Positions 1-5,553 of a stretch of 5,553 nt of DNA are shown here, one piece after another. Where the stretch lies: contig JASHWM010000030.1 of the NCBI GenBank assembly GCA_030044075.1, positions 1-5,553 of the forward strand. Direction: 5' to 3'. How positions within the stretch are numbered: the first letter of the stretch is position 1; the number at the start of each line of letters is the position of its first letter. Both the position numbers and the translations under genes were made by a program. The notes beneath the pieces are model-generated. The model had not been told where the DNA came from. It saw nothing but the letters and a program-made list of their open reading frames with translations, and did no database searches. This DNA is from Candidatus Rhabdochlamydia sp. GTDB taxonomy: Bacteria; Chlamydiota; Chlamydiia; Chlamydiales; Rhabdochlamydiaceae.

Positions 1-683
1 GCGAGATCTATGCATTCCGCAATGACATCTTACATACCAGCGACCCTCTTGGTCTTGCAAAACAGGTCCTTGAATCTGTATGCATGCAGATGTCCCAAAA
101 GTTCTTTGTGAGCCGCTCTGCAGAAGGCGGTTGGAATCCTGATGGCTTCCGCGACTGGCTTATGACGAACTTCCCTGTAACTTTTGAACACAGTGAATTT
201 GACGATGATTACCTCGAGCTTGCTGATATTGAGAAGAAGGCACTCGATAAAGTTCTGGAAGCGTTCTCATTAAAGATCGAGCACCAGGCCGGGATCATCC
301 TTGCGCTGCAGAAGTCCCTTGGACAGGAAGCGCCTTCCTTCGATCCACTTTCATTCCTTGGCGAAGTTGTCCGGACCATTTTGATCCGCAATGTGGACCA
401 TCTATGGCAGGAACACCTTCTGCATATCGATCATTTGCGGAGCGAAGTCCACTTGCGCGCAATTGGACAGAAAGACCCTCTTTTGGAGTTCAAGCACGAA
501 GCCTTCATGCTTTTTGACAGCTTGAGCGTGAAAATCAAGCTCGAGATCGCGCATTCCCTATTCAAGTTTGAAATGATGCGTCCAAAACAAGAGCCTGTAC
601 CCATGCCCCCTCCTCCCTTTCGGACAAGCCTAGCTCTTATGCCGGAGATCGAAGAACTAGAGGATGAGCCAACACAAGTGTAG
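1..683 (+). CDS. secA: Protein translocase ATPase SecA, C-terminal part (5' end outside window)
   Basis: SecA is the cytosolic ATPase that drives unfolded preproteins through the SecYEG channel in the inner membrane. The reading frame is open from base 3, so the gene begins to the left of the window. About 226 residues are visible, covering the end of the helical wing and helical scaffold domains. The clearest signature is the stretch at visible residues 145-168, with LRSEVHLRAIGQKDPLLEF, which matches the conserved SecA LR-x-x-x-HLR-x-x-x-QKDPL-x-E-x-K-x-EAF segment. Upstream, EIYAFRND matches the conserved region that opens the helical wing part of SecA. The C-terminal tail is proline-rich (about residues 194-206) and then acidic. 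It lacks the cysteine-rich zinc-binding SEC-C motif found at the end of many bacterial SecA proteins. The ATG at 84 is internal and not the true start. The gene ends just before a strong hairpin terminator and is convergent with the next gene. Confidence 0.95.
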   Translation, partial: EIYAFRNDILHTSDPLGLAKQVLESVCMQMSQKFFVSRSAEGGWNPDGFRDWLMTNFPVTFEHSEFDDDYLELADIEKKALDKVLEAFSLKIEHQAGIILALQKSLGQEAPSFDPLSFLGEVVRTILIRNVDHLWQEHLLHIDHLRSEVHLRAIGQKDPLLEFKHEAFMLFDSLSVKIKLEIAHSLFKFEMMRPKQEPVPMPPPPFRTSLALMPEIEELEDEPTQV

Positions 684-714
684 ATAACAGGCTTGAAAAA
701 GCCTGTTATTTTTT
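684..714 (+). terminator. Rho-independent terminator of secA
   Basis: A perfect 11-bp stem (ATAACAGGCTT at 684-694 pairing with AAGCCTGTTAT at 699-709) closes on a GAAA tetraloop and is followed by a run of T (710-714). It starts one base after the secA stop codon. It is a textbook intrinsic terminator for plus-strand transcription. The minus-strand gene's stop codon (bases 706-708) falls inside the right arm. Reading leftwards, the hairpin is not followed by a T tract, so it should work less well as a terminator for that gene. Confidence 0.9.
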
Positions 715-1206
715 ATTCAAATTTTTGATCCCGACATAGATAAGCGGAATAGAGATCAGGGCATATAAAAACCAGTATTTCGCATTCCATTCAAGGACAA
801 GCTTGCCACCATCTTCGAAAAAAAGCTGCAACAGGGAAATGGTGAGCAGAAGACCTCCTAAAGATAGGGAGAAGATCGACCAAAAGGCCTCTTTGATTCC
901 TTCTTCGTCTTTTTTCTCTTCAATAATCGGGATGGCCGAAGGAATAGGTGCTGCAGGTTTGTTCTTTTTTACCTCTTCATAACCTTTTGGTTCAGGTGCC
1001 TGGTTTGGAATAGGAGGACTTGATTTGGAGTTGTACTGGGGCTTATAAAGAGAAGTCAAGCTTTCCTCAAGCGCCTGATGCTTGGAAAAACTGGAAGGTT
1101 CCGATAACCTGGTCGTATCTGCGCCGCAATAGAGGCATTGCGCAGCGTCCACAGGGATCCTTCCATCGCATTGGGTACAAATTTTTTGACGCTCTGTGGG
1201 TTTCAT
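706..1206 (-). CDS. Zinc-ribbon protein with two C-terminal membrane helices, function unknown
   Basis: The product is a 166-residue protein that I do not recognise by function. Residues 10-27 hold a four-cysteine zinc ribbon (CTQC at 10-13 and CLYC at 24-27, with a glycine after the last cysteine). A polar, proline- and lysine-rich linker follows (about 30-105). Two hydrophobic segments (about 107-130 and 143-161) look like a membrane hairpin, and the tail is lysine-rich. The zinc ribbon would then probably face the cytoplasm. I chose the ATG at 1206 because a weak purine Shine-Dalgarno (GAG on the minus strand, bases 1216-1214) sits 7 bases upstream. A TTG two codons earlier (1212) would place that motif too close. 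The gene converges on secA. From memory, Chlamydia genomes also carry a small hypothetical gene next to secA (CT702 in C. trachomatis), which may be the counterpart; I could not check this. Alternatives include a general zinc-ribbon membrane protein with a sensing or assembly role. Confidence 0.82.
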   Translation of the reverse strand: MKPTERQKICTQCDGRIPVDAAQCLYCGADTTRLSEPSSFSKHQALEESLTSLYKPQYNSKSSPPIPNQAPEPKGYEEVKKNKPAAPIPSAIPIIEEKKDEEGIKEAFWSIFSLSLGGLLLTISLLQLFFEDGGKLVLEWNAKYWFLYALISIPLIYVGIKNLNKK

Positions 1207-1305
1207 AGGCAATCTCGCAAATAAATTCTTCTTAAGTATTATCGTGTCATATTAGAACCAAAATTTTCTATATTTTTTTAGCAAAAAAGGGTATCTTTCT
1301 TTTAA
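1207..1305. promoter_or_regulatory. Divergent AT-rich intergenic region between zinc-ribbon gene and lpdA
   Basis: These 99 bases separate two divergently transcribed genes, so they should hold promoters for both. On the plus strand, TATATT at 1269-1274 is a possible -10 element for lpdA, but I find no convincing -35 at the usual distance. On the minus strand, GATAAT (bases 1243-1238) is one base from the -10 consensus for the zinc-ribbon gene, again without a clear -35. A purine tract ending in AAGGG (1287-1291) could be a Shine-Dalgarno for lpdA, though its 14-base spacing to the first ATG is long. I see no obvious operator palindrome here. Confidence 0.4.
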
Positions 1306-2730
1306 ATGCTAACGAAAAAAGTAAATTGTATGACTTATTCAAAAAAATATGATCTCGCTGTAATTGGGTCCGGGCCTGGCGGGTATGTTGCTGCTATTAA
1401 GGCCTCGCAAAGCGGAGCAAAAGTCGCCCTTATTGAAAAAGGACTGCTCGGCGGCGTTTGCCTCAATGTCGGATGCATCCCTACAAAAAGCCTTCTTTCC
1501 AATGCCAGCCTCCTCCAAAAAATTCGGAAAGCTTCTGAATTTGGGATCGAGGTCGGCAATGTATCTTTTGATTACAAAAAGATGAAAGTGCGAAAAGACG
1601 GCGTCGTCGATAAGATGCGCAAGAGCCTAGAAGGCCTGATCCTTTCAAACGGCATCGAAATCTTGCGCGGCTCTGCAAGCTTTGTAAACCAGCATGAGAT
1701 CAAAGTTAAGGGGCAAGACAACATCCACCTCTATGCAGAGAAAGTCATCATCGCGACCGGGTCTGAGCCTCTTGAGATATTCCCTTGCGATCACAAAAAG
1801 ATCTTCAACTCCTCCTCGATATTAGACTTGGAGGTCCTTCCAAAGAGCATTGCCATTATTGGCGGCGGATATATTGGATGCGAGTTTGCTTCTTTGTTTG
1901 CTGAGCTTGGCGTGTCCGTCACAATCTTGGAAGCCCTTCCCAGCATCGTGTCGCTCCAGGGCAAAAGCATTTCTGAAACACTGACGCGCGCCTTTACAAA
2001 AAAAGGGATCCAGATCAAGACAGGCGTCATGGTCGAAAAACTCACCGCTCACGATAAAGGCGTCAAGGCCACGCTCAAAGGAGCAGGGGAGCTGGACTTT
2101 GATATCGCCCTTGTCGCTGTCGGAAGAAAAGTTGTTTCGCAAAACCTTCAAATCGAAAACGCAGGCGTCCTGGTTAATGAACGAGGGGTGATCTCTGTCG
2201 ATGATAAAATGGAAACGTCCGTCCCAGGGATCTACGCGATCGGCGATGTGACCGGAAAGGTGATGCTCGCCCACGTCGCCTCCCACCAGGGGATCGTTGC
2301 TGCGAGCAATGCGACAGGGCAAACAGCCTATATGCACTACGAAGCAGTTCCTGCTGTCATCTTTACCTTCCCGGAAATAGCCTGCGTTGGCCTAACGGTT
2401 GAACAGGCTGAAGAGAAGGGATATTCCGTATCTGTTGGCAAGTTCCCGTTCCTGGCGCTTGGCAAGTCGGTTGCCTCGAACGATGTTGAAGGCTACGCCC
2501 AAATTATCAGCGATACAAAAACGGGCCAGATCCTGGGCGCAGAAGTTGTCGGCTATGATGCCTCCGCCCTGATCGGAGAGATCGCTCTTGCAATTGCAAA
2601 CGAGCTGACCCTCGACTGCGTCATCGAGACGATCCATGCGCACCCAACGACAGCGGAAGGATGGCATGAAGCAGCCCTTCTAGCCAATGGAACACCGATC
2701 CACTTACCCCCCAAACAGAAAAAAACCTAG
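1306..2730 (+). CDS. lpdA: Dihydrolipoamide dehydrogenase (E3)
   Basis: This is the FAD-dependent E3 subunit of the 2-oxoacid dehydrogenase complexes (and of glycine cleavage). It reoxidises dihydrolipoamide on E2 and passes the electrons to NAD+. Counting from the first ATG, the FAD Rossmann motif GSGPGG is at residues 21-26. The redox-active disulfide is C52 and C57, within GGVCLNVGCIPTK. The NAD-binding motif GGGYIG is at 186-191, and the second FAD contact AIGDVTG is at 311-317. The catalytic dyad is H446 and E451 in HAHPTTAE, where the family more often has HPTLSE or HPTMSE. The full length of 474 residues is normal. The start is uncertain. The ATG at 1306 has an AAGGG 14 bases upstream. 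The ATG at 1330 (466 residues) lacks a Shine-Dalgarno, but it places the FAD motif 12 residues from the start, as in typical E3 proteins. The gene ends 4 bases before lipA. Confidence 0.96.
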   Translation: MLTKKVNCMTYSKKYDLAVIGSGPGGYVAAIKASQSGAKVALIEKGLLGGVCLNVGCIPTKSLLSNASLLQKIRKASEFGIEVGNVSFDYKKMKVRKDGVVDKMRKSLEGLILSNGIEILRGSASFVNQHEIKVKGQDNIHLYAEKVIIATGSEPLEIFPCDHKKIFNSSSILDLEVLPKSIAIIGGGYIGCEFASLFAELGVSVTILEALPSIVSLQGKSISETLTRAFTKKGIQIKTGVMVEKLTAHDKGVKATLKGAGELDFDIALVAVGRKVVSQNLQIENAGVLVNERGVISVDDKMETSVPGIYAIGDVTGKVMLAHVASHQGIVAASNATGQTAYMHYEAVPAVIFTFPEIACVGLTVEQAEEKGYSVSVGKFPFLALGKSVASNDVEGYAQIISDTKTGQILGAEVVGYDASALIGEIALAIANELTLDCVIETIHAHPTTAEGWHEAALLANGTPIHLPPKQKKT

Positions 2731-2734
2731 CAGC

Positions 2735-3676
2735 ATGTACGAAGACGACCGCTTTGACAGCAGGCCAAAAAAACCATTGAATGTTCTCCCTAAGAACCCT
2801 GAAGAAAATGCTTCGGGGCGGTTCCCCTCATGGCTGCACAGAAAACTTCCCAAAGGAGGAACGCTGTTCCAAACAAACGCCATCTTGGAAAAGCATGGTT
2901 TGAATACCGTCTGTGAAGAAGCAAAGTGTCCCAACCGTTTTGAATGTTACTCAAAGAAAACAGCGACTTTCCTCGCGCTTGGAAAAGAATGCACAAGAAG
3001 CTGCGGGTTTTGCGACATCGACTTTGCAAAATCGCCAAAGCCCCCTGAAGAAGATGAACCAGAGAGGATCGCGCTATCTGCAAGAGACCTCGGCCTCAAG
3101 CACGTGGTCATCACCATGGTCGCAAGGGACGACCTCCCTGACCACGGCTCCATGCATCTTGTGAAAATTATCAGGGAAGTGAGGAAGCAATCTCCCGAAA
3201 TGACCATCGAAGTCCTGACCTCCGATTTTTCTGGGGATTTGTCTGCATTAGACCTTGTCTTAGAAGAAAAACCGGAAGTTTTTAACCACAATATCGAGAC
3301 GGTGAGGAGGCTGACCCCAAGGATCCGGCATAAGGCAACCTATGACAGAACGCTCAGCGTCCTAAAACATGCCAAAGAAAGTCAAAAAGCGGGCTTTGTC
3401 AAGTCAGGGATCATGGTCGGTTTTGGAGAAAGTCATGAAGAGGTCGAAGAGACCATCCGCGACCTCAAAGAAGCGGGATGCGACATCATCACGATCGGTC
3501 ATTATTTGCAGGCCAGCCGCCTCAAGCTTTCGGTGAAAGCTTTTATCACCCCTGAGCAGTTCCAGGCATACGCCGACTATGGTTATTCCATTGGGGTCAA
3601 ACACATGTATGCAGGACCTTTTGTGCGCTCCAGCTATAATGCCCAGGAAATTCAACAGATCGTAGCGCATGGATGA
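2735..3676 (+). CDS. lipA: Lipoyl synthase (radical SAM)
   Basis: LipA inserts two sulfur atoms into octanoyl groups carried on E2 and H-protein domains, the last step in making the lipoyl cofactor. From the ATG at 2735 the protein has 313 residues, close to the family norm. The auxiliary iron-sulfur cluster cysteines are C60, C65 and C71 (CEEAKCPNRFEC). The radical-SAM cysteines are C86, C90 and C93 (CTRSCGFC). The C-terminal RSSY (298-301) carries the serine that ligates the auxiliary cluster. The segments VVITMVARDDLPD, FNHNIETV and SGIMVGFGE are also characteristic. An in-frame ATG at 2687 would overlap lpdA by 44 bases and add 16 unconserved-looking residues, so I prefer 2735, four bases after the lpdA stop. 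Neither start has a clear Shine-Dalgarno, which suggests translation coupled to lpdA. The neighbouring lpdA acts on the same cofactor. Confidence 0.96.
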   Translation: MYEDDRFDSRPKKPLNVLPKNPEENASGRFPSWLHRKLPKGGTLFQTNAILEKHGLNTVCEEAKCPNRFECYSKKTATFLALGKECTRSCGFCDIDFAKSPKPPEEDEPERIALSARDLGLKHVVITMVARDDLPDHGSMHLVKIIREVRKQSPEMTIEVLTSDFSGDLSALDLVLEEKPEVFNHNIETVRRLTPRIRHKATYDRTLSVLKHAKESQKAGFVKSGIMVGFGESHEEVEETIRDLKEAGCDIITIGHYLQASRLKLSVKAFITPEQFQAYADYGYSIGVKHMYAGPFVRSSYNAQEIQQIVAHG

Positions 3677-4460
3677 TTTTCCCTCCTTTCCTCTCGTTGA
3701 CGAGACAGACCATAGTATTGTCATGTTCTGCGAAGCCCACTTCAGCGGGAATTTTGACGAAATGGTGAAGTATACCCAAAAAAAAGGAAAAGGGGTCCAG
3801 CAGGAGTTTTCCTTGAAAAGGATCAAAGAGCTTGCTGCCATCCAAAGAAAAACGGACGAAAAAATCTCCGACCTCCTCCTTTCGGAAGAAGAAAAGGAAG
3901 AGATCTCCCAGGCAAAAGAAAGGTATCTTTCCCTGAGAGAATGTTACGAAAAAGACCTGGTCCTGCCAAGGCTCATCGCAGACCTGATCCTGACAGAGGA
4001 TGAAACAGCGGATAAAGAGCTTGAAGCCCTAATGGGCTACCCTCAAAAAGAAGAGCTTGAAAAATCCCTCCTTCACCTCCTTTCTTCCGAGGAATATTAT
4101 AATCCCCTCTTTCCAGGTTATGGCAGAGCGCCCCAGTTTGCTGTCAAAGCGATCGGCCTTCTGCAATTAACCTCTGCCATCCCCCAACTCTTCACAGAGA
4201 TCGGCAAGCACGATTTTTTTATGGAGGAAGAGATATTAAACGCCCTAAAAAATCTTGGCCAGCCTGCCAAACAATGGCTCATGCGCCGGATCCAGCAAAA
4301 GCCGATCACGGCTGAAAATGAAAACGCCGCCCTCGCCCTTATTCATTTTGAAGATGAAGAGGTCGCTCTGCTTTTTCAAAAGCTCTTAAGCGACAAGTCC
4401 CTATCTTCCCATTCTAATTTAGCCGAGTATTTAAAAATCGGCTCTCAATTTCAAAAATAA
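3669..4460 (+). CDS. HEAT-like helical-repeat protein, function unknown
   Basis: The product is a 263-residue soluble protein with no signal peptide or membrane segment. I cannot assign a function. Residues 48-95 are charged and strongly helical, possibly a short coiled coil. From about 100 onward the sequence consists of amphipathic helices. About 154-241 resembles two or three degenerate HEAT/PBS-lyase-type repeats: paired helices of roughly 28-30 residues, for example AVKAIGLLQLTSAIPQLF followed by ILNALKNLGQPAKQWLMRRI. Such repeats usually form protein-binding scaffolds, so a partner-binding role is plausible but unproven. No catalytic motif is visible. The start ATG (3669) overlaps the end of lipA by 8 bases and has no Shine-Dalgarno, so it is probably translated by coupling within the lpdA-lipA unit. 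A run of eight A (3778-3785) early in the gene could allow slippage. No clear terminator follows. Confidence 0.82.
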   Translation: MDDFPSFPLVDETDHSIVMFCEAHFSGNFDEMVKYTQKKGKGVQQEFSLKRIKELAAIQRKTDEKISDLLLSEEEKEEISQAKERYLSLRECYEKDLVLPRLIADLILTEDETADKELEALMGYPQKEELEKSLLHLLSSEEYYNPLFPGYGRAPQFAVKAIGLLQLTSAIPQLFTEIGKHDFFMEEEILNALKNLGQPAKQWLMRRIQQKPITAENENAALALIHFEDEEVALLFQKLLSDKSLSSHSNLAEYLKIGSQFQK

Positions 4461-4499
4461 TTAAAAAATCATCATAAAAATACTCTTTCATTTACAGAG

Positions 4500-4523
4500 T
4501 TAATTTGTTTATTTGCAAATTAA
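4500..4523. repeat. Inverted repeat (8-bp arms, 8-base loop)
   Basis: TTAATTTG at 4500-4507 is the reverse complement of CAAATTAA at 4516-4523. The spacer between them, with the first bases of the right arm, also forms a short palindrome, ATTTGCAAAT (4511-4520). The stem is entirely weak except for one G-C pair and has no T tract after it, so it is a poor terminator. Its right arm overlaps the candidate glgC -35, so an operator is conceivable. Confidence 0.55.
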
Positions 4524-4541
4524 TTCTAAAAGAACTATATA
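4513..4541 (+). promoter_or_regulatory. Candidate sigma-70-type promoter of glgC
   Basis: TTGCAA (4513-4518, four of six matches to TTGACA) and TATATA (4536-4541, four of six to TATAAT) are separated by 17 bases. TATAAA at 4538-4543 is an alternative -10 with a 19-base spacer. Transcription would start near 4548, giving a leader of about 22 bases that includes the Shine-Dalgarno. In DNA this AT-rich, chance matches are common, so the call is tentative. Confidence 0.4.
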
Positions 4542-4553
4542 AAAATTTTTATA
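4538..4553. repeat. Perfect 16-bp AT palindrome upstream of glgC
   Basis: TATAAAAATTTTTATA is a perfect palindrome with no spacer. It overlaps the candidate -10 element and lies just upstream of the Shine-Dalgarno. It could be a binding site for a dimeric regulator, or simply AT-rich promoter DNA with a bendable A/T tract. The sequence alone does not decide. Confidence 0.6.
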
Positions 4554-4557
4554 AAGT

Positions 4558-4563
4558 GAAAGG
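4558..4563 (+). promoter_or_regulatory. Ribosome binding site of glgC
   Basis: GAAAGG sits 6 bases before the ATG at 4570. It is the clearest Shine-Dalgarno in the window and fixes the glgC start. The other plus-strand genes have weak or absent sites. Confidence 0.75.
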
Positions 4564-4569
4564 TATTGG

Positions 4570-5553
4570 ATGCCGAATGAGCTGACAAGCATTATCCTTG
4601 CTGGCGGGCAAGGGACTCGTTTATTTCCCCTGACGGAGGTTCGCTGCAAGCCTGCGGTGCCCTTTGCGGGAAAATGGCGGCTGATCGACATCCCGATCTC
4701 TAATTCCGTTCATGCAACCATCAAAAATATCTATGTAGTAACGCAGCACCTCGCCCCTTCTTTGCATGACCACATCGATAAGACTTTTTACTCAAAACGG
4801 TTCAAAGATTCGCAGATCACGATCTTATCTTCTCATGGAGATGAGTCTCAAATCGAATATCGGGGCACCGCCGATGCGGTGAGGAAGAACCTTTCTGCTT
4901 TACTACAGACCGATGCAGATTATTTTTTGATCCTCTCTGGCGATCAAATTTACCGCATGGACTACCGGATGATGCTGAACTATGCTAAAGTGAGCGATGC
5001 CGACCTTGTGATCGCAGCGCTGCCGGTCAGAGAACCTGAAGCTTCAAGGATGGGCCTTCTTAAGATCAATGAAAAAGGAACGGTCGTCGACTTCTTTGAA
5101 AAACCGACCGATCCTGCAATTTTAAAGCGTTTTGCTTTGCCGGAAGGTTTTTCCAAACATGTCCATTTCAATGGCCCCTGCTATCTTGGCTCTATGGGCA
5201 TCCATATCTTTAAAAAAGAAGCTCTTGTTTCCCTCCTTAATGAAGAGGGCGATGATTTTGGGAAGAACCTGATCCCTCTTCAGATGAAAAAAGGGAAAAC
5301 CTCCGCCTTTATTTTCGATGGCTACTGGGAAGATATCGGCACGATCCGCTCCTATTATGAAGCAAACCTTGCCTGTACAAAAGACAATCGCCCTTTTTCC
5401 ATTGAAAATGTGGAAAGGCCGATCTATACAAGGATCCGCGATCTTTCGCATCCGGTGATCCAAGACAGCACGGTCTTTCAATCGCTCATCAATGAGGGCA
5501 GCGTGGTCAGGAATTCCACAATCACAAACAGCATCATAGGGATCGAAAGCATG
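4570..5553 (+). CDS. glgC: Glucose-1-phosphate adenylyltransferase (ADP-glucose pyrophosphorylase), N-terminal 328 residues
   Basis: GlgC makes ADP-glucose and pyrophosphate from ATP and glucose-1-phosphate, the committed and usually allosterically controlled step of bacterial glycogen synthesis. The frame is open from 4570 to the window edge, giving 328 residues of a protein that is normally about 400-440 long. The nucleotide-binding motif GGQGTRLFPLT spans 12-22 and is followed by KPAVPFAGKWRLIDIPISN (27-45). GTADAV is at 99-104. LSGDQIYRMDY (122-132) holds the catalytic aspartate D125. FFEKP (175-179) holds the glucose-1-phosphate-binding lysine K178. YLGSMGIHIF (205-214), DDFGKNLIP (228-236) and GYWEDIGTI (251-259) are further family signatures. 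The last visible 40 or so residues show the start of the left-handed beta-helix domain. The start is well supported by the Shine-Dalgarno at 4558-4563. The separate promoter-like spacer suggests transcription independent of the lipoate unit. Confidence 0.95.
   Translation, partial: MPNELTSIILAGGQGTRLFPLTEVRCKPAVPFAGKWRLIDIPISNSVHATIKNIYVVTQHLAPSLHDHIDKTFYSKRFKDSQITILSSHGDESQIEYRGTADAVRKNLSALLQTDADYFLILSGDQIYRMDYRMMLNYAKVSDADLVIAALPVREPEASRMGLLKINEKGTVVDFFEKPTDPAILKRFALPEGFSKHVHFNGPCYLGSMGIHIFKKEALVSLLNEEGDDFGKNLIPLQMKKGKTSAFIFDGYWEDIGTIRSYYEANLACTKDNRPFSIENVERPIYTRIRDLSHPVIQDSTVFQSLINEGSVVRNSTITNSIIGIESM

Larger units (their letters stand above)
4461..4569. other. AT-rich spacer upstream of glgC
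   Basis: This 109-base non-coding spacer is much more AT-rich than the flanking genes. It contains an imperfect stem-loop (4500-4523), a perfect palindrome (4538-4553), a candidate promoter and the glgC Shine-Dalgarno, each listed separately. There is no GC-rich hairpin with a T tract, so the preceding lpdA-lipA-HEAT unit has no visible intrinsic terminator here. It may end by Rho or read through into glgC. Confidence 0.6.

Noticed and set aside
84..683. A separate 199-residue gene starting at 84
   Set aside because: The same frame is open upstream to base 3 and encodes conserved SecA sequence before this ATG, so it is an internal methionine.
1207..1305. Riboswitch or structured leader upstream of lpdA
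   Set aside because: The spacer is short and AT-rich, with no stable stems or recognisable aptamer motif.
1822..2337. Long minus-strand open frame (171 codons) opposite lpdA
   Set aside because: It lies wholly within lpdA, which has all its catalytic motifs. The antisense product shows no recognisable domain and is a by-product of codon composition.
3404..3841. Minus-strand open frame (145 codons) across the lipA and HEAT-like gene junction
   Set aside because: It is antisense to two supported genes and has no recognisable domain or start signal.
4500..4525. Intrinsic terminator for the lpdA-lipA-HEAT unit
   Set aside because: The stem is nearly all A-T pairs and is followed by TTCTAAAAG, not a T tract, so it is unlikely to terminate well.
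5122..5481. Minus-strand open frame (119 codons) within glgC
   Set aside because: It is a shadow of glgC, whose own frame is intact and carries conserved motifs on the plus strand.

Overview
The window looks like an ordinary chromosomal region from a member of the Chlamydiae, most likely an environmental (Parachlamydia-, Waddlia- or Simkania-like) lineage. That placement is an inference. It rests on the style of the LipA, SecA and GlgC proteins, on the pairing of secA with a small zinc-ribbon membrane protein, on the lpdA-lipA pair, on the moderate base composition and on the AT-rich spacers. I cannot run a phylogeny. I see no mobile element, tRNA, rRNA, CRISPR array or phage gene.

Layout, left to right. 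(1) The 3' end of secA (+), the protein-export motor, ends at 683. A strong GAAA-loop terminator follows at 684-714. (2) A convergent gene on the minus strand (706-1206) encodes a small protein with an N-terminal four-cysteine zinc ribbon and two C-terminal membrane helices; its function is unknown. Its stop codon lies inside the terminator stem. (3) A 99-base AT-rich divergent spacer (1207-1305) separates it from a tightly packed plus-strand unit. That unit is lpdA (dihydrolipoamide dehydrogenase, 1306-2730), lipA (lipoyl synthase, 2735-3676) and a HEAT-like helical-repeat protein of unknown function (3669-4460). (4) A 109-base AT-rich spacer (4461-4569) holds two inverted repeats and a plausible promoter. 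(5) glgC (ADP-glucose pyrophosphorylase, 4570 onward) begins with a good Shine-Dalgarno and runs off the right edge.

How the genes work together. LipA builds the lipoyl cofactor on the E2 and H proteins of the 2-oxoacid dehydrogenase and glycine cleavage systems, and Lpd reoxidises that cofactor, so lpdA and lipA form a functional pair. The HEAT-like gene overlaps lipA by 8 bases and is probably translated by coupling, but nothing in it proves a role in lipoate metabolism. GlgC supplies ADP-glucose for glycogen synthesis and appears to have its own promoter. SecA and the zinc-ribbon protein are neighbours but are transcribed towards each other.

I do not see a clearly new multi-gene system. 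The least explained items are the zinc-ribbon membrane protein, the HEAT-like protein attached to the lipoate unit, and the paired palindromes in front of glgC.
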